In this document: piece by piece, positions 1 to 10,114 of the stretch | Layout of the letters: the number at the start of each line of letters is the position of its first letter | How positions within the stretch are numbered: position 1 is the first letter of the stretch | Source: Adiantum capillus-veneris | Taxonomy: Eukaryota; Streptophyta; Polypodiopsida; Polypodiales; Pteridaceae | Reading direction: 5' to 3' | Assembly (NCBI GenBank): GCA_014529385.2 | Contig: CM043963.1 | Location: 72,633,412-72,695,411, forward strand | Length of the DNA stretch: 62,000 bases | Translations under genes and position numbers: made by a program | The notes under the pieces: model-generated | Seen by the model: only the letters and a program-made list of their open reading frames with translations | The model's database searches: none | What the model was told of the DNA's origin: nothing

Positions 1-1632
1 CCGGTGGTTGCTTACATTGTTTACATCCCCTCCTTTATGCAAAGGCTTAACCCAATTAGTACTCCAATCATAAGGCATACCATGTTGAAGTGCAAAGTTG
101 AACATATCACACATCCACTCATGGGTAAAATCTCCCGTCCATTTGATCATCTCCGGCTTGATACCTTGAAGATCTCCCGCTTTGCGAGTGGCCAACTTTT
201 CAAGCCCACCGCATACATCCTCAATAGTAAAAAAAGATGGCATACATGTGAGTGAACCATAAAATGGCATTTTTTTAGTATTTTCTTGCTCATATAATTT
301 CCTACAATGTGTGTACATATCCACTAGACTCAAGTTACCAAAATTCTCAACCCGCTTGCCTCTCAAGTTTCTCCAAAATCTTCCACATGCATGTGCCTTT
401 TCTTGGACTTGAAATTCTTGTTGCTTTACCTCCCATCTTCTTCTCTTCTTTTGAATCAATGCCTTGTATGTATGCAAATGACTTTGATAGTTGTCTTTGT
501 CCATAGTTGCATCAAGCTTTATCAAGGACTTTCGAGCATCTTAACATTCTTTATCAAACCACCTTTTGCGTGATCTATCTTTGTTGATACCATGGAGATG
601 CTTTATGGCAAAGCATTCTTCCTCACAAGAACAAATAGCTTTCTTGAAAGCTTCCCATTTAGTTTCCAATGGTGCATCACATTGAAGCTTTGTCATCCAT
701 AATTTTTGCTCAACCATTTCAATGTACATTGGTGCCCGTTTGAAATCCATACATAGTGATAACTTCTCTTTCCTTTGGCTGAGATTATCATGCTTAGTTG
801 CTTCTCCACATGAAAGGTCAATACATAAGGTGCGATGGTCGGATTCCGGGGTCCATTGACCAAACATAAAACTCTTTATGCGATACATGATGGCTTCAGA
901 GAGTAGCATATAGTCAATCACACTATCCCCATTATGTCTTCTACATGTAAATCCATTGGTTCCACTCCACAAAGATACACCATTGGCAATGAGCATACCT
1001 CTGCTATTACACATGTGTAAAAGTAACTTTCCATAGTGATCCGGCTCTTTCTCATCCATTGAAGTACGATCATACAAGTGAACTTCCTCCAACTCCCTTG
1101 AAATGTATGGCATATCAAATTGTTGAGTATCATGTTGCAATGTTTTTGTGCGAGCATTCATATCCCCAAATACAATAACATCACCTTCACCTTTGAAATA
1201 AGCAATGTCCTCTTCCAAATCAGAAAATGGTTGATCTCTATCCATGCAAGCATAAAAGGGAGAATCATGATGAGGAATGTAGCAACCGGCTACAAAAATG
1301 GGTGCTCTTTTTGGTGTCATAATTTTCAGCCATACATAACGTTTGTACTTGTCATCTTTCACAATTGATACAAAATCTTCCAATCCTTTCTTAACCATAC
1401 ATGCTAACCCTCCTTGTCCTCTTCGTTGCTTGAGATTCTTTGACCACATCAATGAATGTACATTGTAATCCTCCAAGCCGTTAATCCTTTGTGTATCATG
1501 CTCCCAAGTTTCAACAAGAAGTACAACATCGGCTTTGCTTGTTAGTTCATCAATGCAAACCCCCGCATTCCATGGGTATCCATTACAATTCCAAAAGCAT
1601 ATTTTCAATTGTAACTCGGTCTCATAGGTCAC
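1..1632 (-). pseudogene. LINE ORF2: APE endonuclease plus start of reverse transcriptase
   Basis: The endonuclease nicks target DNA to prime reverse transcription. Visible family motifs: WNCNG near residue 14, a catalytic-type Glu in VETW (about residue 41), GDMNAR at about 156-161, IDYML near 240 and SDHR at 264-267, all typical of exonuclease-endonuclease-phosphatase folds. The longest open piece is 541-1632, starting at GTG because ORF1 reads into it in the same frame. A TAA at 543-541 interrupts it. The frame then continues open for about 180 codons to base 1 through a linker into the N-terminal RT region, which contains FTIEDV and KPLHKGG. The RT catalytic motifs lie outside the window. 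Confidence 0.85.
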
Positions 1633-1638
1633 GCATCC

Positions 1639-2589
1639 CTATTTGCTTGAGAGACTTGCCTCCTCCTTGGGCACATTTTCTTCATGAGAGATCTCCTTGT
1701 TTTTATTATTCTTTTCCTCATATGCCTTGCGACGCATATTTTGTTGCTTAATAGTGCGATCTTCACATACAAAACATTTTGTATCCCTCAAATAGATCCA
1801 ACTATTATCAAGGATAATCTTTCGCTTGGTCTCATCCGGCATGGTGCATACAATTGGCCGTTCTCCCGAGCGAGGAGCTCCTTGCTTCCCCACTCTATGT
1901 GCTCCATAGACCATAACTCCGGACATGCCAAAGTGGGTTTTGAAGAAATCTTCAATAACAATGGCAAGAGAAGGAGATGTCTCTAACTTCTCTTCGGGAA
2001 TTCCACGAATAACAATGTTCTTGGAACGTCGCTCCCGTTCCTTCAACTCCTCCACATCCACATTGTCAACATTCTTTGTTTGAACCATAGCTTGCATGAG
2101 TGAGGAATTAGAAACCAAATTGCTACCACATACATCAGCCCAAGACTTGTTTGTGCATACATTTTTCATGTTGCATACATCCCGGCTCATAGTGTCAAAT
2201 TTCTCCTCTTTCAATACATGGTCATGCTCTACTTTGCTCATCCGCTCCTTCAAAGCATTCAAGTCCACAAGAGAGCGTTTACATTCCTTGACTTCCTCTT
2301 CAAGTTGCATCAAACGTTTTGTTTGCATCTCAAGTGTCCTCTTGAGATTCTCATTCTCAACCACAAGTACCCTTAGTGTGCCATTCTCCATTGCAAGTGC
2401 TCGTAAGTCTTCGCCTTGTTTGTTTACGGTCTCTTGCAATGATACCAAGTACGCCATGATCATGGTTTTCGATGTCATTGGTTGGGTGGTTGTGTTGCTA
2501 TCTCCACACTTAGGAGATTTTGGATCATTTTCCACAATGGTTGTGGACCTTTTTGAAGAAGAAGAACCCTTACGAGTGCCGGAAGACAT
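1639..2589 (-). CDS. LINE ORF1 protein (coiled coil plus RRM-like nucleic-acid binding)
   Basis: A 316-residue basic protein of the type that coats LINE RNA. Residues 1-40 are Ser/Thr/Lys-rich. Residues about 45-140 form a heptad-rich coiled coil that probably multimerises. Residues about 186-285 resemble the RRM-like/C-terminal region of L1-type ORF1p, with RRSKNIVIRGIPEE, then AHRVG, RPIVCTMPDETKRKIILD and a basic KQQNMRRKAYEEK end. The start ATG at 2589 follows an AG-rich leader. ORF1 itself is uninterrupted. It ends in TAG (1641-1639) followed directly by GGA in the same frame as ORF2. I assign the family by architecture, not by search. Confidence 0.75.
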   Translation of the reverse strand: MSSGTRKGSSSSKRSTTIVENDPKSPKCGDSNTTTQPMTSKTMIMAYLVSLQETVNKQGEDLRALAMENGTLRVLVVENENLKRTLEMQTKRLMQLEEEVKECKRSLVDLNALKERMSKVEHDHVLKEEKFDTMSRDVCNMKNVCTNKSWADVCGSNLVSNSSLMQAMVQTKNVDNVDVEELKERERRSKNIVIRGIPEEKLETSPSLAIVIEDFFKTHFGMSGVMVYGAHRVGKQGAPRSGERPIVCTMPDETKRKIILDNSWIYLRDTKCFVCEDRTIKQQNMRRKAYEEKNNKNKEISHEENVPKEEASLSSK

Positions 2590-2814
2590 TGTATGTAAAA
2601 TAGGAGATGAAAATCAATTTTGTTGAACTTGTTCACTTCGGAAATGCTGCTACAAAAACACCTTCCATAACTCTGAAAATTTTTGTCTTTACAATAATGT
2701 GTAGAGGACTTCGTGCTCTTCGATTGAGGCTATAGATCACCCAAATCGGAGTTCGGATGAAGAAGTTATGATCAAAAGAGTGGACTGCTGTCTACTAGGT
2801 CAAAAAACGGCTGC

Positions 2815-2817
<3 letters not shown>

Positions 2818-2878
<61 letters not shown>

Positions 2879-2902
2879 CTAACTAGAGATATCTACGGAA
2901 AT

Positions 2903-2942
<40 letters not shown>
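2818..2942. repeat. AG/GA microsatellites
   Basis: Two (AG)n tracts, about 2818-2878 and 2909-2942, are separated by roughly 30 bases. They sit between the LINE 5' end and the CACTA 5' region, so they obscure both boundaries. Confidence 0.95.
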
Positions 2943-2946
<4 letters not shown>

Positions 2947-3030
2947 TAGTAGATAGAGAAATTAGTGGTGAAGGACAAAAACTATCTCTCTATCTCTCTC
3001 TCTCCCTCTAGAAGAAACTATGGAACTAAA

Positions 3031-3209
3031 AGAGGCAAAGGGGTTTTGCCCGCTACGTGCATTGTCATGTACACCTGGGTGTGCACGTATGTGTCACCCA
3101 TATAGGATTTGACCAATAAAGACGAGATTTTGACCCGGTGGTCCTGATCTCCATACACCTCTGGACCGAGGTGTGCGGAGATCGGGCAAGGCTAGAGAAT
3201 GTGAGGTAG
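3031..3209 (+). promoter_or_regulatory. Conserved CACTA 5' leader/promoter block with hairpin
   Basis: This stretch is clearly homologous to 61276-61458, which also lies upstream of a CACTA transposase start. Both contain GACCAATAAAGACGAGAT (a CCAAT-type core) and a hairpin of GATCTCC...CACCTC against GAGGTGTGCGG.GAT, with a TGGACC or TAGACC loop. Both end in AGAGAATGTGAGGTAG. The transposase ATG follows at 3260. Conservation of an untranslated block between two elements suggests a promoter or transposase-binding role; that role is inferred. Confidence 0.5.
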
Positions 3210-3259
3210 TTTACATTGTGATAGTATATATATTGAGACAACATTCATAATCATTGTAG

Positions 3260-5480
3260 ATGGCAACGTCATCAACTAACATGGAGGAAAAGATTGCATG
3301 CTCATGCACGCTTTGCAAGTATCAAATCCAGCACAAGCGTAGGATATGTAATGAGCATGTGCACAAGTACGGAGAGTTTGCTAGAAAAACCGTACAAAAT
3401 CTACAATATGGTTCCTATGGAACGGGGCATTGATTTTTGTGACATAACACCTACATCTGAGAGAGAGAAAAATGATTATGCGTGAAGGTCCGACCAATCC
3501 AAAGCCAAGGATGGAAGCAGAGGAGGGCTTACAGACACAAGACGACGGCATGGAGGAGATGTTGGATGCCTTCTTCCAGCCAAGCGAGGAGAACGCTAAC
3601 GAAGCAGCACCAGAAGACGTGCGCCTATCTCCTGAAGACATGTTGAGAAAGTTGGCACATCAACCAATCTATGAAGGCGCCAAAATATATGTGCTTCGTA
3701 CTTGTCTATCGTTTTTGAATCTGCAGTTAGTGTAGGGGTGGTCAGATGCAAGCGTCACTGCTTTGTTTAGGTACGTAACTTACAAAAGAGATTTTCCGAT
3801 TGCAACGGTGACATGCTTGGGGAGGTTTTAATTTAATGTGGCTTAAACAGGTTGTTGAGGGAGCAAATACTACCGACTGGCAATGAAATGTTCCCCTCCA
3901 GACCAGACGCAAAGCGACTATTGACCTCAGTTGGCTTGGACTACGACAAGATTCATGCATGTCCAAATGATTGCATTCTTTTTCGCAATGAATTTGCAGA
4001 TTGTCTGTCATGTCCTCAGTGCGGAGCAATGCGCTACAAACAAGATGTGGTTGGCGAGTCAGTGCCAGCTAAAGTGTTGCAGCATTTCCCTATTATTCCG
4101 AGGATAAAAAGCATGTTTCGTTGTGGTTCCATTGCAAAGTTGATGCGGTGGCATGCTATGAATAGATCCACTGATGCAACATTTAGGGTGCCCACTAATT
4201 CAAAGGCTTGGAGGCACACTGAAGATACCTAGCCTCATTTTAAGAATGAACCACGCAATTTGCGTTTGGGCATGGCAATGGATGGAGTCAATCCATTTGG
4301 TTTGAGAAGCTCGTCATGGAGCACTTGACGTGTGTTCCTTTTTTTTACAACCTCCCGCCGTGGCTTGCCATCAAGAAGGGTCATTTGATATTAGGCTTGA
4401 TTGTGCCTGGTAAGTTCATTTGATATTAGGCTTGATTGTGCCTAGTAAGTTCAAGGCAAAAAACATGGATGTTTATTTCGCACCACTAGTGGATGAGCTC
4501 CAGGAGTTATGGCATGGGATCGACATAGCAGATGCGATTGAACCAGCAAGACAACAGCATGCAAGGATCCATGGACTTCTTATGTGGACTGATTGGCCAG
4601 GATACGGTGAAGCTTCTGGTAATGGTGGATGATTTACAAAATTCTCGCTATTCGCAAGCACTTTGTGTAGTACTGAATCATGCTTTAATATATGCAGGGC
4701 TTACAACTTCAGGATACAATGCATGTTCAATTTGTGGGCCGTCTTTGGATGTGCGCTGTTTTGCTTCGCTTTGAAAGACAATTTATCAAGGCCACCATCA
4801 TTATCTTCTAAATGGTCATCACTTGCACGAAGGTCAGCTTGGTCACGTCAAATGTCGTCCTATGCATGTACAAGAGTGGCGTCGGCGATGGGAGCAACAT
4901 GAGAGGCAACAAGTTCCAAGAATGAAGCATTTGTCCATTCTCCTTACATTGCCGTATTGGGGTGATCTACTAATTGACCATTTGCTGGATCCAATGCATA
5001 TATTTTGGATTACTGTGGTCTAGTGTCAGATATCTTGAAAGTCAGCTTCAAACGGTTTGAGATGTTTTTGTTGGATGTGAAGTGGTTCAAGGTGATTACT
5101 TATGGTTGCAATGCAACGGTACGCAGAGATGGAAACAAGATTGTGTAGATAGATTCTACAAAGGTTTGGACAGATGCGAGCGACACGTTTGCGCTCCCTG
5201 AACATTGCAAGCAAGTGGTCTTTGTATCGGACCCTCGAGAGCCACAATGGTGATTTGCGGTTCAGGTTGATCCAAGAAATAAACAAGTATTTGAAGGGCC
5301 AATAGCTCCTCAAGGAAAGTCGGCCAGACGACGCAGAAACTACTGTGACATTAGATGAGATGGACGAAGGTATGGCAGAGGAAGCTGGCAGATATACGAG
5401 GGATCACGCAGACGAGGCAAATATGACACTTGTAGATGAAGATGCAATGGATGAAGATAATCCGCCAAAATGAGTTGGGA
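3260..5480 (+). pseudogene. TNP2-like CACTA transposase (Transposase_21 type), broken
   Basis: It would have catalysed CACTA cut-and-paste. From ATG 3260, residues include CSCTLCK near the N-terminus, as in this family. Diagnostic pieces follow: IHACPNDCILFRNE (about 3948-3990), CPQCG, VPAKVLQHFPIIPR, KLMRWHAMNR, MDGVNPFG (about 4280), NLPPWLAIKK, DVYFAPLVDELQELW, SGYNACSICG and LDPMHIF (about 4990). A plausible conserved intron spans 3771-3850 (GTACGT...ACAG), joining GWSDASVTALF to LLREQ in frame. Stops and frameshifts occur near 3440, 3732, 4230, 4330 and 4640, plus a 32-base local duplication near 4386-4445. It is non-functional. Confidence 0.85.
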
Positions 5481-5661
5481 CAGAATTATGTCTGCAGTTA
5501 GAGATAGACGATGATACGGTGCAAGATCTTATCGATGATGCCTCACTAGTCGAGGCCTGTAAGTGTTTGTGTGAAGATGTTGAGTTACAATTAAGCTCTT
5601 TCTTAATTTAAACAAAGGTGTTCTGACGCTTTCTTTTACTTTCTTTGTGCAGCACTTTAGT

Positions 5662-6783
5662 ATGGCAGACCAATCGCCAGATCCCGGTTCTATGAGTGCG
5701 GAAGCATTTATGGGCTTCATCACACAGATGATGCCCACTCAAATGGCACAGGCGTCTCAGTATTGGATAGCCATAGGTATGGGTACCACGCCTCCGGGCT
5801 TGACACCCGAGGGTCCGACGCCTATGGGGGGATGCCTATGGGTACGACGCCTACAGGTCTCCCATCATGGCCGCTTCGACACCTAGGGGTACGACAAAGG
5901 TGGGTACATCAACATCTCCGCTTCACAGGCGCACTCGCCGATCTCGGCGATCTTTAGGTGGAGGTGGTGGTTGCTGTGGAGGAGGGTCCACGGATACTTC
6001 GACTCCTTCTCGCTCACGACCCCCGTCTGATGCAGGCACACCTCTCGAAACACCTCTTAGCACACCTCGGACACCTTGGGGGGCACACGATCCTAGTGCC
6101 TCCAAGGTCTATATTGTACAGCCAGATGGACAGGTTGACATGGATAGTGTCGGGACTGAGATGAGACAGCGGGTTCGCCAGCTCGTAGAGGTGCAGTTTT
6201 CTAGCACCATCATGACGTCTTGGACTCATCAGGACCACGACAAAATCAATTATATAGTGGAGACCGTCCTGAGAGAGTATCAGCCTGCTCCGAGTTCAGC
6301 AGAGGTTTCAAGGAGGTGGATCAAGAATGTTGCACGGGACACCATGAAACATCGTCAAGATACAGCTCGTCGGGCTTTCAGACAGGGCTTGCCGAAGCCT
6401 ACGGGCATCTCACACGAGTCGTGGCAGCAGATCAGGGAGGAGGAGGACACAGCGGACACGAGGTTCAGACAACAGCGTCTGGCCGTGGCGAGCCGTAAGG
6501 AGACGAGGGACACATCTCATCTTGGCAGCGGAGGCTTCGACACCTTTTGCTATGAGTTTGTGAGTTTCCAATCCAATCCTAGCTATGGCGTTTTTTTTCA
6601 AGAGCGATGAATCATGTATTCTTAATTTCTTTGGTTTTTGAATAAACGCAGAATCTTGCAATGCATCGAGCCCCGACACGCCAGGAGGAGATAGATGGAT
6701 ATCGAAAAGGCATTTATGATATATTGAATGATCTTGCTGCCGCAGGAGAGACTGTAGGTTGGGAGGCCTTAGAGTCTCGCTGA
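5662..6783 (+). pseudogene. Second CACTA gene (TNPA/TNP1-position protein), frameshifted
   Basis: It starts at ATG 5662 (MADQSPDPGS), just after a CAG acceptor-like site. The first part is Met/Thr/Pro-rich (TPMGG, TTPPGLTPEGP). The frame shifts around a G6 run near 5825-5830 and again near 5865. A long open part to 6559 holds a Gly/Ser/Arg linker and a helical, basic region (VYIVQPDGQVDMDSVG, RRWIKNVARDTMKHRQ). Intron 6560-6651 (GTGAGT...CGCAG) joins YEF to NLAMHRAPTRQEE in frame, ending with TGA at 6781-6783. Its position downstream of TNP2 suggests the element's DNA-binding accessory protein; function is inferred. Confidence 0.6.
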
Positions 6784-7008
6784 TCGATTGAGGTGAGATG
6801 TTTGATCGAGACAAATAATATGTGTGAGTTGACTTAATTAATTAAGTATATGTGAAGTAATATCATACTAATTTTGTGACTTGTCCCTTTATGTGCAGGT
6901 TGTGAAGCGCGAGTCATCAGTGGTTTTTCTATTTATGTTTTGTGAGACACAGACACATCTCTGTGTTTCTTTCTTGTATAGACATGCACATATAGGTGTT
7001 GATCATGG

Positions 7009-7250
7009 TTTTGGTTATAGTTATGGTTATGGTTATGGCTGGTTTTGATCATGGTTTTGGACATGGTTTTATATTGTTTTAGACAGGTTTGTTTTGGAAA
7101 GGTGTTGATCATGGTTTTGGTTATGGTAATTATGCAGGAATTTAACGAACTTTATGGTTATGGTTATGGTTATGGTTATGGTTATGGTTATGGTTATGGT
7201 TATGGTTATCGTTATGGTTTTGATCATGGTTATGGTTATGGTTATGCACA
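7009..7250 (+). repeat. GGTTAT hexanucleotide array
   Basis: Imperfect then regular (GGTTAT)n occupies about 7009-7060 and 7150-7248, inside the 3' noncoding part of the CACTA element. It reads as Gly-Tyr or Met-Val repeats but shows no sign of being a gene. Confidence 0.9.
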
Positions 7251-7446
7251 AAGTTCGTTATGAAGTTCAATTCGTTTTTACTTTCATTTCTTCCATCAAG
7301 TTGTGCCTTAAATCTCATGTGAGATCCTACATGGATATCATGTAGGAGGCGTATATATGGTTTTTTTTGAAAAGTTTATGTTAAAACGAAGGGAACTCTG
7401 TCGAAATTTCGGTCGGAGCACGGTTGATTTTGGTGCTGCTCGCTTT

Positions 7447-7536
7447 CTTGGGCAGAGGACAGGCAGTCTGGCTGTGGCTGTGTCCATCTTTTCACTGGGC
7501 ACAGCCACAAGCCAGGCTGCCTGTCCTCTGCCCAAG
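7447..7536. repeat. Foldback with about 40-bp arms
   Basis: Arms 7447-7486 and 7496-7536 pair almost perfectly (CTTGGGCAGAGGACAGGCAG at each outer end) around a 9-base loop TCTTTTCAC. The arms differ by two substitutions and one single-base indel. It lies between the GGTTAT array and the CACTA 3' terminus. It could be a captured MITE, a hairpin used in transposition, or a small-RNA precursor. Confidence 0.85.
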
Positions 7537-7554
7537 ATTTTTTTTTTTTGGTTA

Positions 7555-7726
7555 TGGTCGTCGATATAGGCGTGGATATAGGCGTCAAAATATGCGTCGA
7601 AAACTGGCTTTATCGATGTAGATATCAATGCATATATCAACTGTTTCATAGGGACGTGCATTTCGACGTAGTTTTTGACGGCTGGCGTCGAAATCTGCAT
7701 CGAAGGCACCTGTTTCTGTTGTAGTG
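7555..7726 (+). repeat. CACTA 3' subterminal repeats and terminal inverted repeat
   Basis: GCGTCGA/GCGTCAA-type motifs recur in both orientations (GTCGTCGATA, GCGTCAAAAT, GCGTCGAAAAC, TTTCGACGTAG, GCGTCGAAAT). They end in TGTTTCTGTTGTAGTG at 7711-7726, which reads CACTACAACAGAAACA on the other strand. Subterminal arrays of this kind are where the accessory protein of CACTA elements binds. Confidence 0.75.
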
Positions 7727-9525
7727 TCCATCAGTGCTTTGTGTACTTGCACAATCTGTGCTGCACAAGGGTCTGGTGTAGGCATCATACAAAATCTTTA
7801 TATGGTATGGGTTGTGGATTACGGATTTGCTAAACAAGTCAAAGAATAATTTCCATGGTACTGGGCAAAAGAAATGTTTTTCATTAGCTAAACACTTCCA
7901 ACCCCATACATTAAATATGACAATATTGAAGCATCCCATCGCCATTATTAAGGGAAGTATATTCTTAGCTATCCATGTCTCCTTTGTTGGTCTCAGGGTA
8001 AGTTCATGGGTATTTATATACAACAACCGATTAGTAACAATGATTTATTTTCCTAACTTGGATTTTACCCATTCAATACTCCCCACAGGTGAAGGTTTAT
8101 GTCTTGGCGGTTTGAATTCTAGGTTTTTTGCAGCGTAATGGTACCATCCCTGAAATGTATTTGGTACAATACAATACGTCAATAGCATTCACTTCTTCTC
8201 TGTCCCATCTCATATGGTCGTGATAAACCGTTGCACTTCCATTCCCGCTTGAAGATGATATTAGACCATAAGTTGTGAGAGTATATCCATCCATATCCCT
8301 CGAGGTAGAATGCCAGTCATCTATACACACACCCTATCGCTCAAGTTAGTTAGAACAATTAAACATAGGTTACAACTCAAAGATTATGAACTTAAAATGA
8401 TTTGAATCATATCAAAAAAAAAAATCAATTATAAATGATAAAAGGTTAGATGCTACTTTGGAGAAGGTACGTAAATGTGTAAAGGTCCAATGAAAAAATT
8501 CTTGGTCCCGACAATAGAGGTTCCATCCTTGTATCTACTTACATCTTGGATTTTAAAGTTTAAAACGTCTACCTGTGCACTTAGGTTTATATCTTCTTTC
8601 TTATACTACTCTTCCCCTCGAGAGGTATCTGTCAGTGGTAATGCATGAAAGCAGTTAACATGGGCATGTCGTTCATTGAGATCATCTCTATAGAAATACA
8701 CACTTGGGTTCGATACCATTGGGTATGCTTGAGAAAAGTCCCAAACACATCTAGGCTTCTCATATTTGTCGAAAGTGATGGTAACATTGTGAGGATTGAA
8801 CTTAAGAACAGGTCCATAGACTCTACTAAACCAGTCATGAGGTACATATTAGAATCGATTGTTGCTACTTGAATTCTTCTAGACCCGGATTATGACTTTC
8901 TCACAAAAGCCATATCTTTGGTTGAGCATGTGTGCCTTCTTATTAAGGGTGATTTTGTGGCTTGCTATATCCAGAGTGAGCATAGGTTAAGATAAAGAAT
9001 ATATCCTTATACTTTGATGTTGCTAATCCTAGACACTCTTCCAACAAGTCGTGGTTCCTGGCATTGCAAAGACTTTAGTCCCGATCTCTAGATAAAATAT
9101 TTCCCTAGCATCCCTTGGAAACCACGTTGCCATAATGTTGAACACTATGACCAAAAACTCATTTCCCTTGCTAAAGCATTCAAACGTCACCTTAGGAGCC
9201 ATTTGTTACCACAAAACAAACATTCAAAGAAATTCTTGTTACACTTGTAGAGCACTTCATCATAACCCAAGACCACATAAACCCATACAAGAAGACATGT
9301 CAAACATGTATCAACAACTTAATGTCACTCATAGATGCATCGCGAATACAATATCCTTTCTCAAACAGCAGGCATCAATGTGTGCATGATGCATAACTAA
9401 CCCGAATGTATCAAGCTTCAGGCTATCCTCATAACCTTAGGCTCTAATACCAGGTGAGAGATACCTTCCCTTGGGATCTATGCAAAAAATATAGAGTTTA
9501 CTTTTTTATATAATTTCAATATACA
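7727..9525 (-). other. Unidentified decayed coding remnants
   Basis: Several minus-strand stretches look protein-like but are broken: about 9222-9035 (MAPKVTFECF..., PRDAREIFYL), 8863-8600 (VYGPVLKFNPHN..., VYFYRDDLNERHA), 8330-8097 and 8026-7800 (a hydrophobic stretch near WIAKNILPLIMAMG). They may be pieces of one pseudogene transcribed leftward. I do not recognise the family. A GGCTCTAATACCA string at about 9440-9454 resembles a reversed tRNA-Met primer site but has no convincing LTR beside it. Confidence 0.3.
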
Positions 9526-9639
9526 TTAGAGTTGCAAAAGCTTTTGCATAGGAGAGGAGTTCTCAGCGCTCGACCTAGCATGGAGTTTAGGCCATGAGTC
9601 GGACTTCATCCCAAGGTCTTTCAGAATAGGGAGAGGATG

Positions 9640-9849
9640 TAACAAACCTAGTTTCTTATCTGTTGTCACTTTAATATTTTGGCAAATTAGACAAGATGAA
9701 ACATACTGTGTAACATCACTTTTCATAGCAAGCCAATAAAAATCATGACATAAATTCTGAAAGGTAGCAGCAAAACCTCTATGTCTAGCATAAGATGGTT
9801 TATGTAACTCTTCAATAAGCAAAACACAAAATGGTTTTGTGACACACAA
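9640..9849 (-). pseudogene. Ty3/gypsy integrase zinc-finger fragment
   Basis: About 70 residues on the minus strand match the HHCC N-terminal finger of gypsy integrase: H in EELHKPSYARHRG (two His), then CLICQ (CX2C), followed by LGLLHPLP. The same pattern occurs in the intact-looking finger at about 56,300-56,450. Before and after, the sequence no longer follows the family, so this is an isolated scrap of a different, older element. Confidence 0.7.
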
Positions 9850-10054
9850 TTTTCGTTTGAACTAAATTTTATTGTATAGTATGTTAAAGAAAGGTGTGTA
9901 TTGCATTTTCAAGAATATGCAACCAAGTGTTTTAAAGTCATCATCTTGTGTATAAGTAAGCGACTAGTGCTACCTCTGAATGGGTGATATGAATGAAATC
10001 ACACTAAAGAAATTAACATTGTTCAGGGTGAATATATGTGTATACCGCATTGCG

Positions 10055-10057
<3 letters not shown>

Positions 10058-10111
<54 letters not shown>
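10058..10111. repeat. (GA)n microsatellite
   Basis: A pure GA tract of about 54 bases. Long RERERE and LSLSLS reading frames across it are artefacts. Confidence 0.95.

Positions 10112-10114
<3 letters not shown>

Larger units (their letters stand above)
1..2589 (-). mobile_element. LINE (non-LTR retrotransposon), truncated by the window edge
   Basis: A minus-strand unit has the LINE order: ORF1 (coiled coil plus RRM-like domain), APE-type endonuclease, then the start of a reverse transcriptase that leaves the window at base 1. ORF1 and ORF2 lie in one frame, separated by a single TAG at 1641-1639. A second in-frame stop (TAA, 543-541) falls after the endonuclease, and the frame then stays open to the edge, reaching the RT entry region (short stretch KPLHKGGDVNN, then an NHR near base 1). 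The 5' end is not defined; AG-rich DNA begins near 2818. The copy is probably inactive because of the stop inside ORF2. Confidence 0.85.
3031..7726 (+). mobile_element. CACTA (En/Spm) DNA transposon, decayed; left end unresolved
   Basis: The unit holds a TNP2-type transposase relic (3260-5480), a second spliced gene (5662-6783), a GGTTAT array, a foldback, subterminal GCGTCGAAA-like repeats, and a 3' terminus whose reverse complement begins CACTACAACAGAAACAG (TAGTG ends at 7726). The 5' noncoding block 3031-3209 is shared with the second CACTA element at 61276-61458. No CACTA start is visible before 3031; the LINE and AG tracts lie there, so the left terminus is probably lost or displaced. 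Many stops make this copy non-autonomous. Confidence 0.75.

Noticed and set aside
7150-7250. Telomere-type repeat
   Set aside because: The unit is GGTTAT, not the plant TTTAGGG, and it lies inside a CACTA element.
7045-7345. Gly-Tyr or Met-Val repeat proteins
   Set aside because: They are frames of a GGTTAT array inside transposon noncoding DNA. All frames are open because the unit is 6 bases.
9440-9454. Reversed primer-binding site marking another LTR element
   Set aside because: GGCTCTAATACCA is close to a reversed PBS, but no LTR terminus or second LTR was found nearby.
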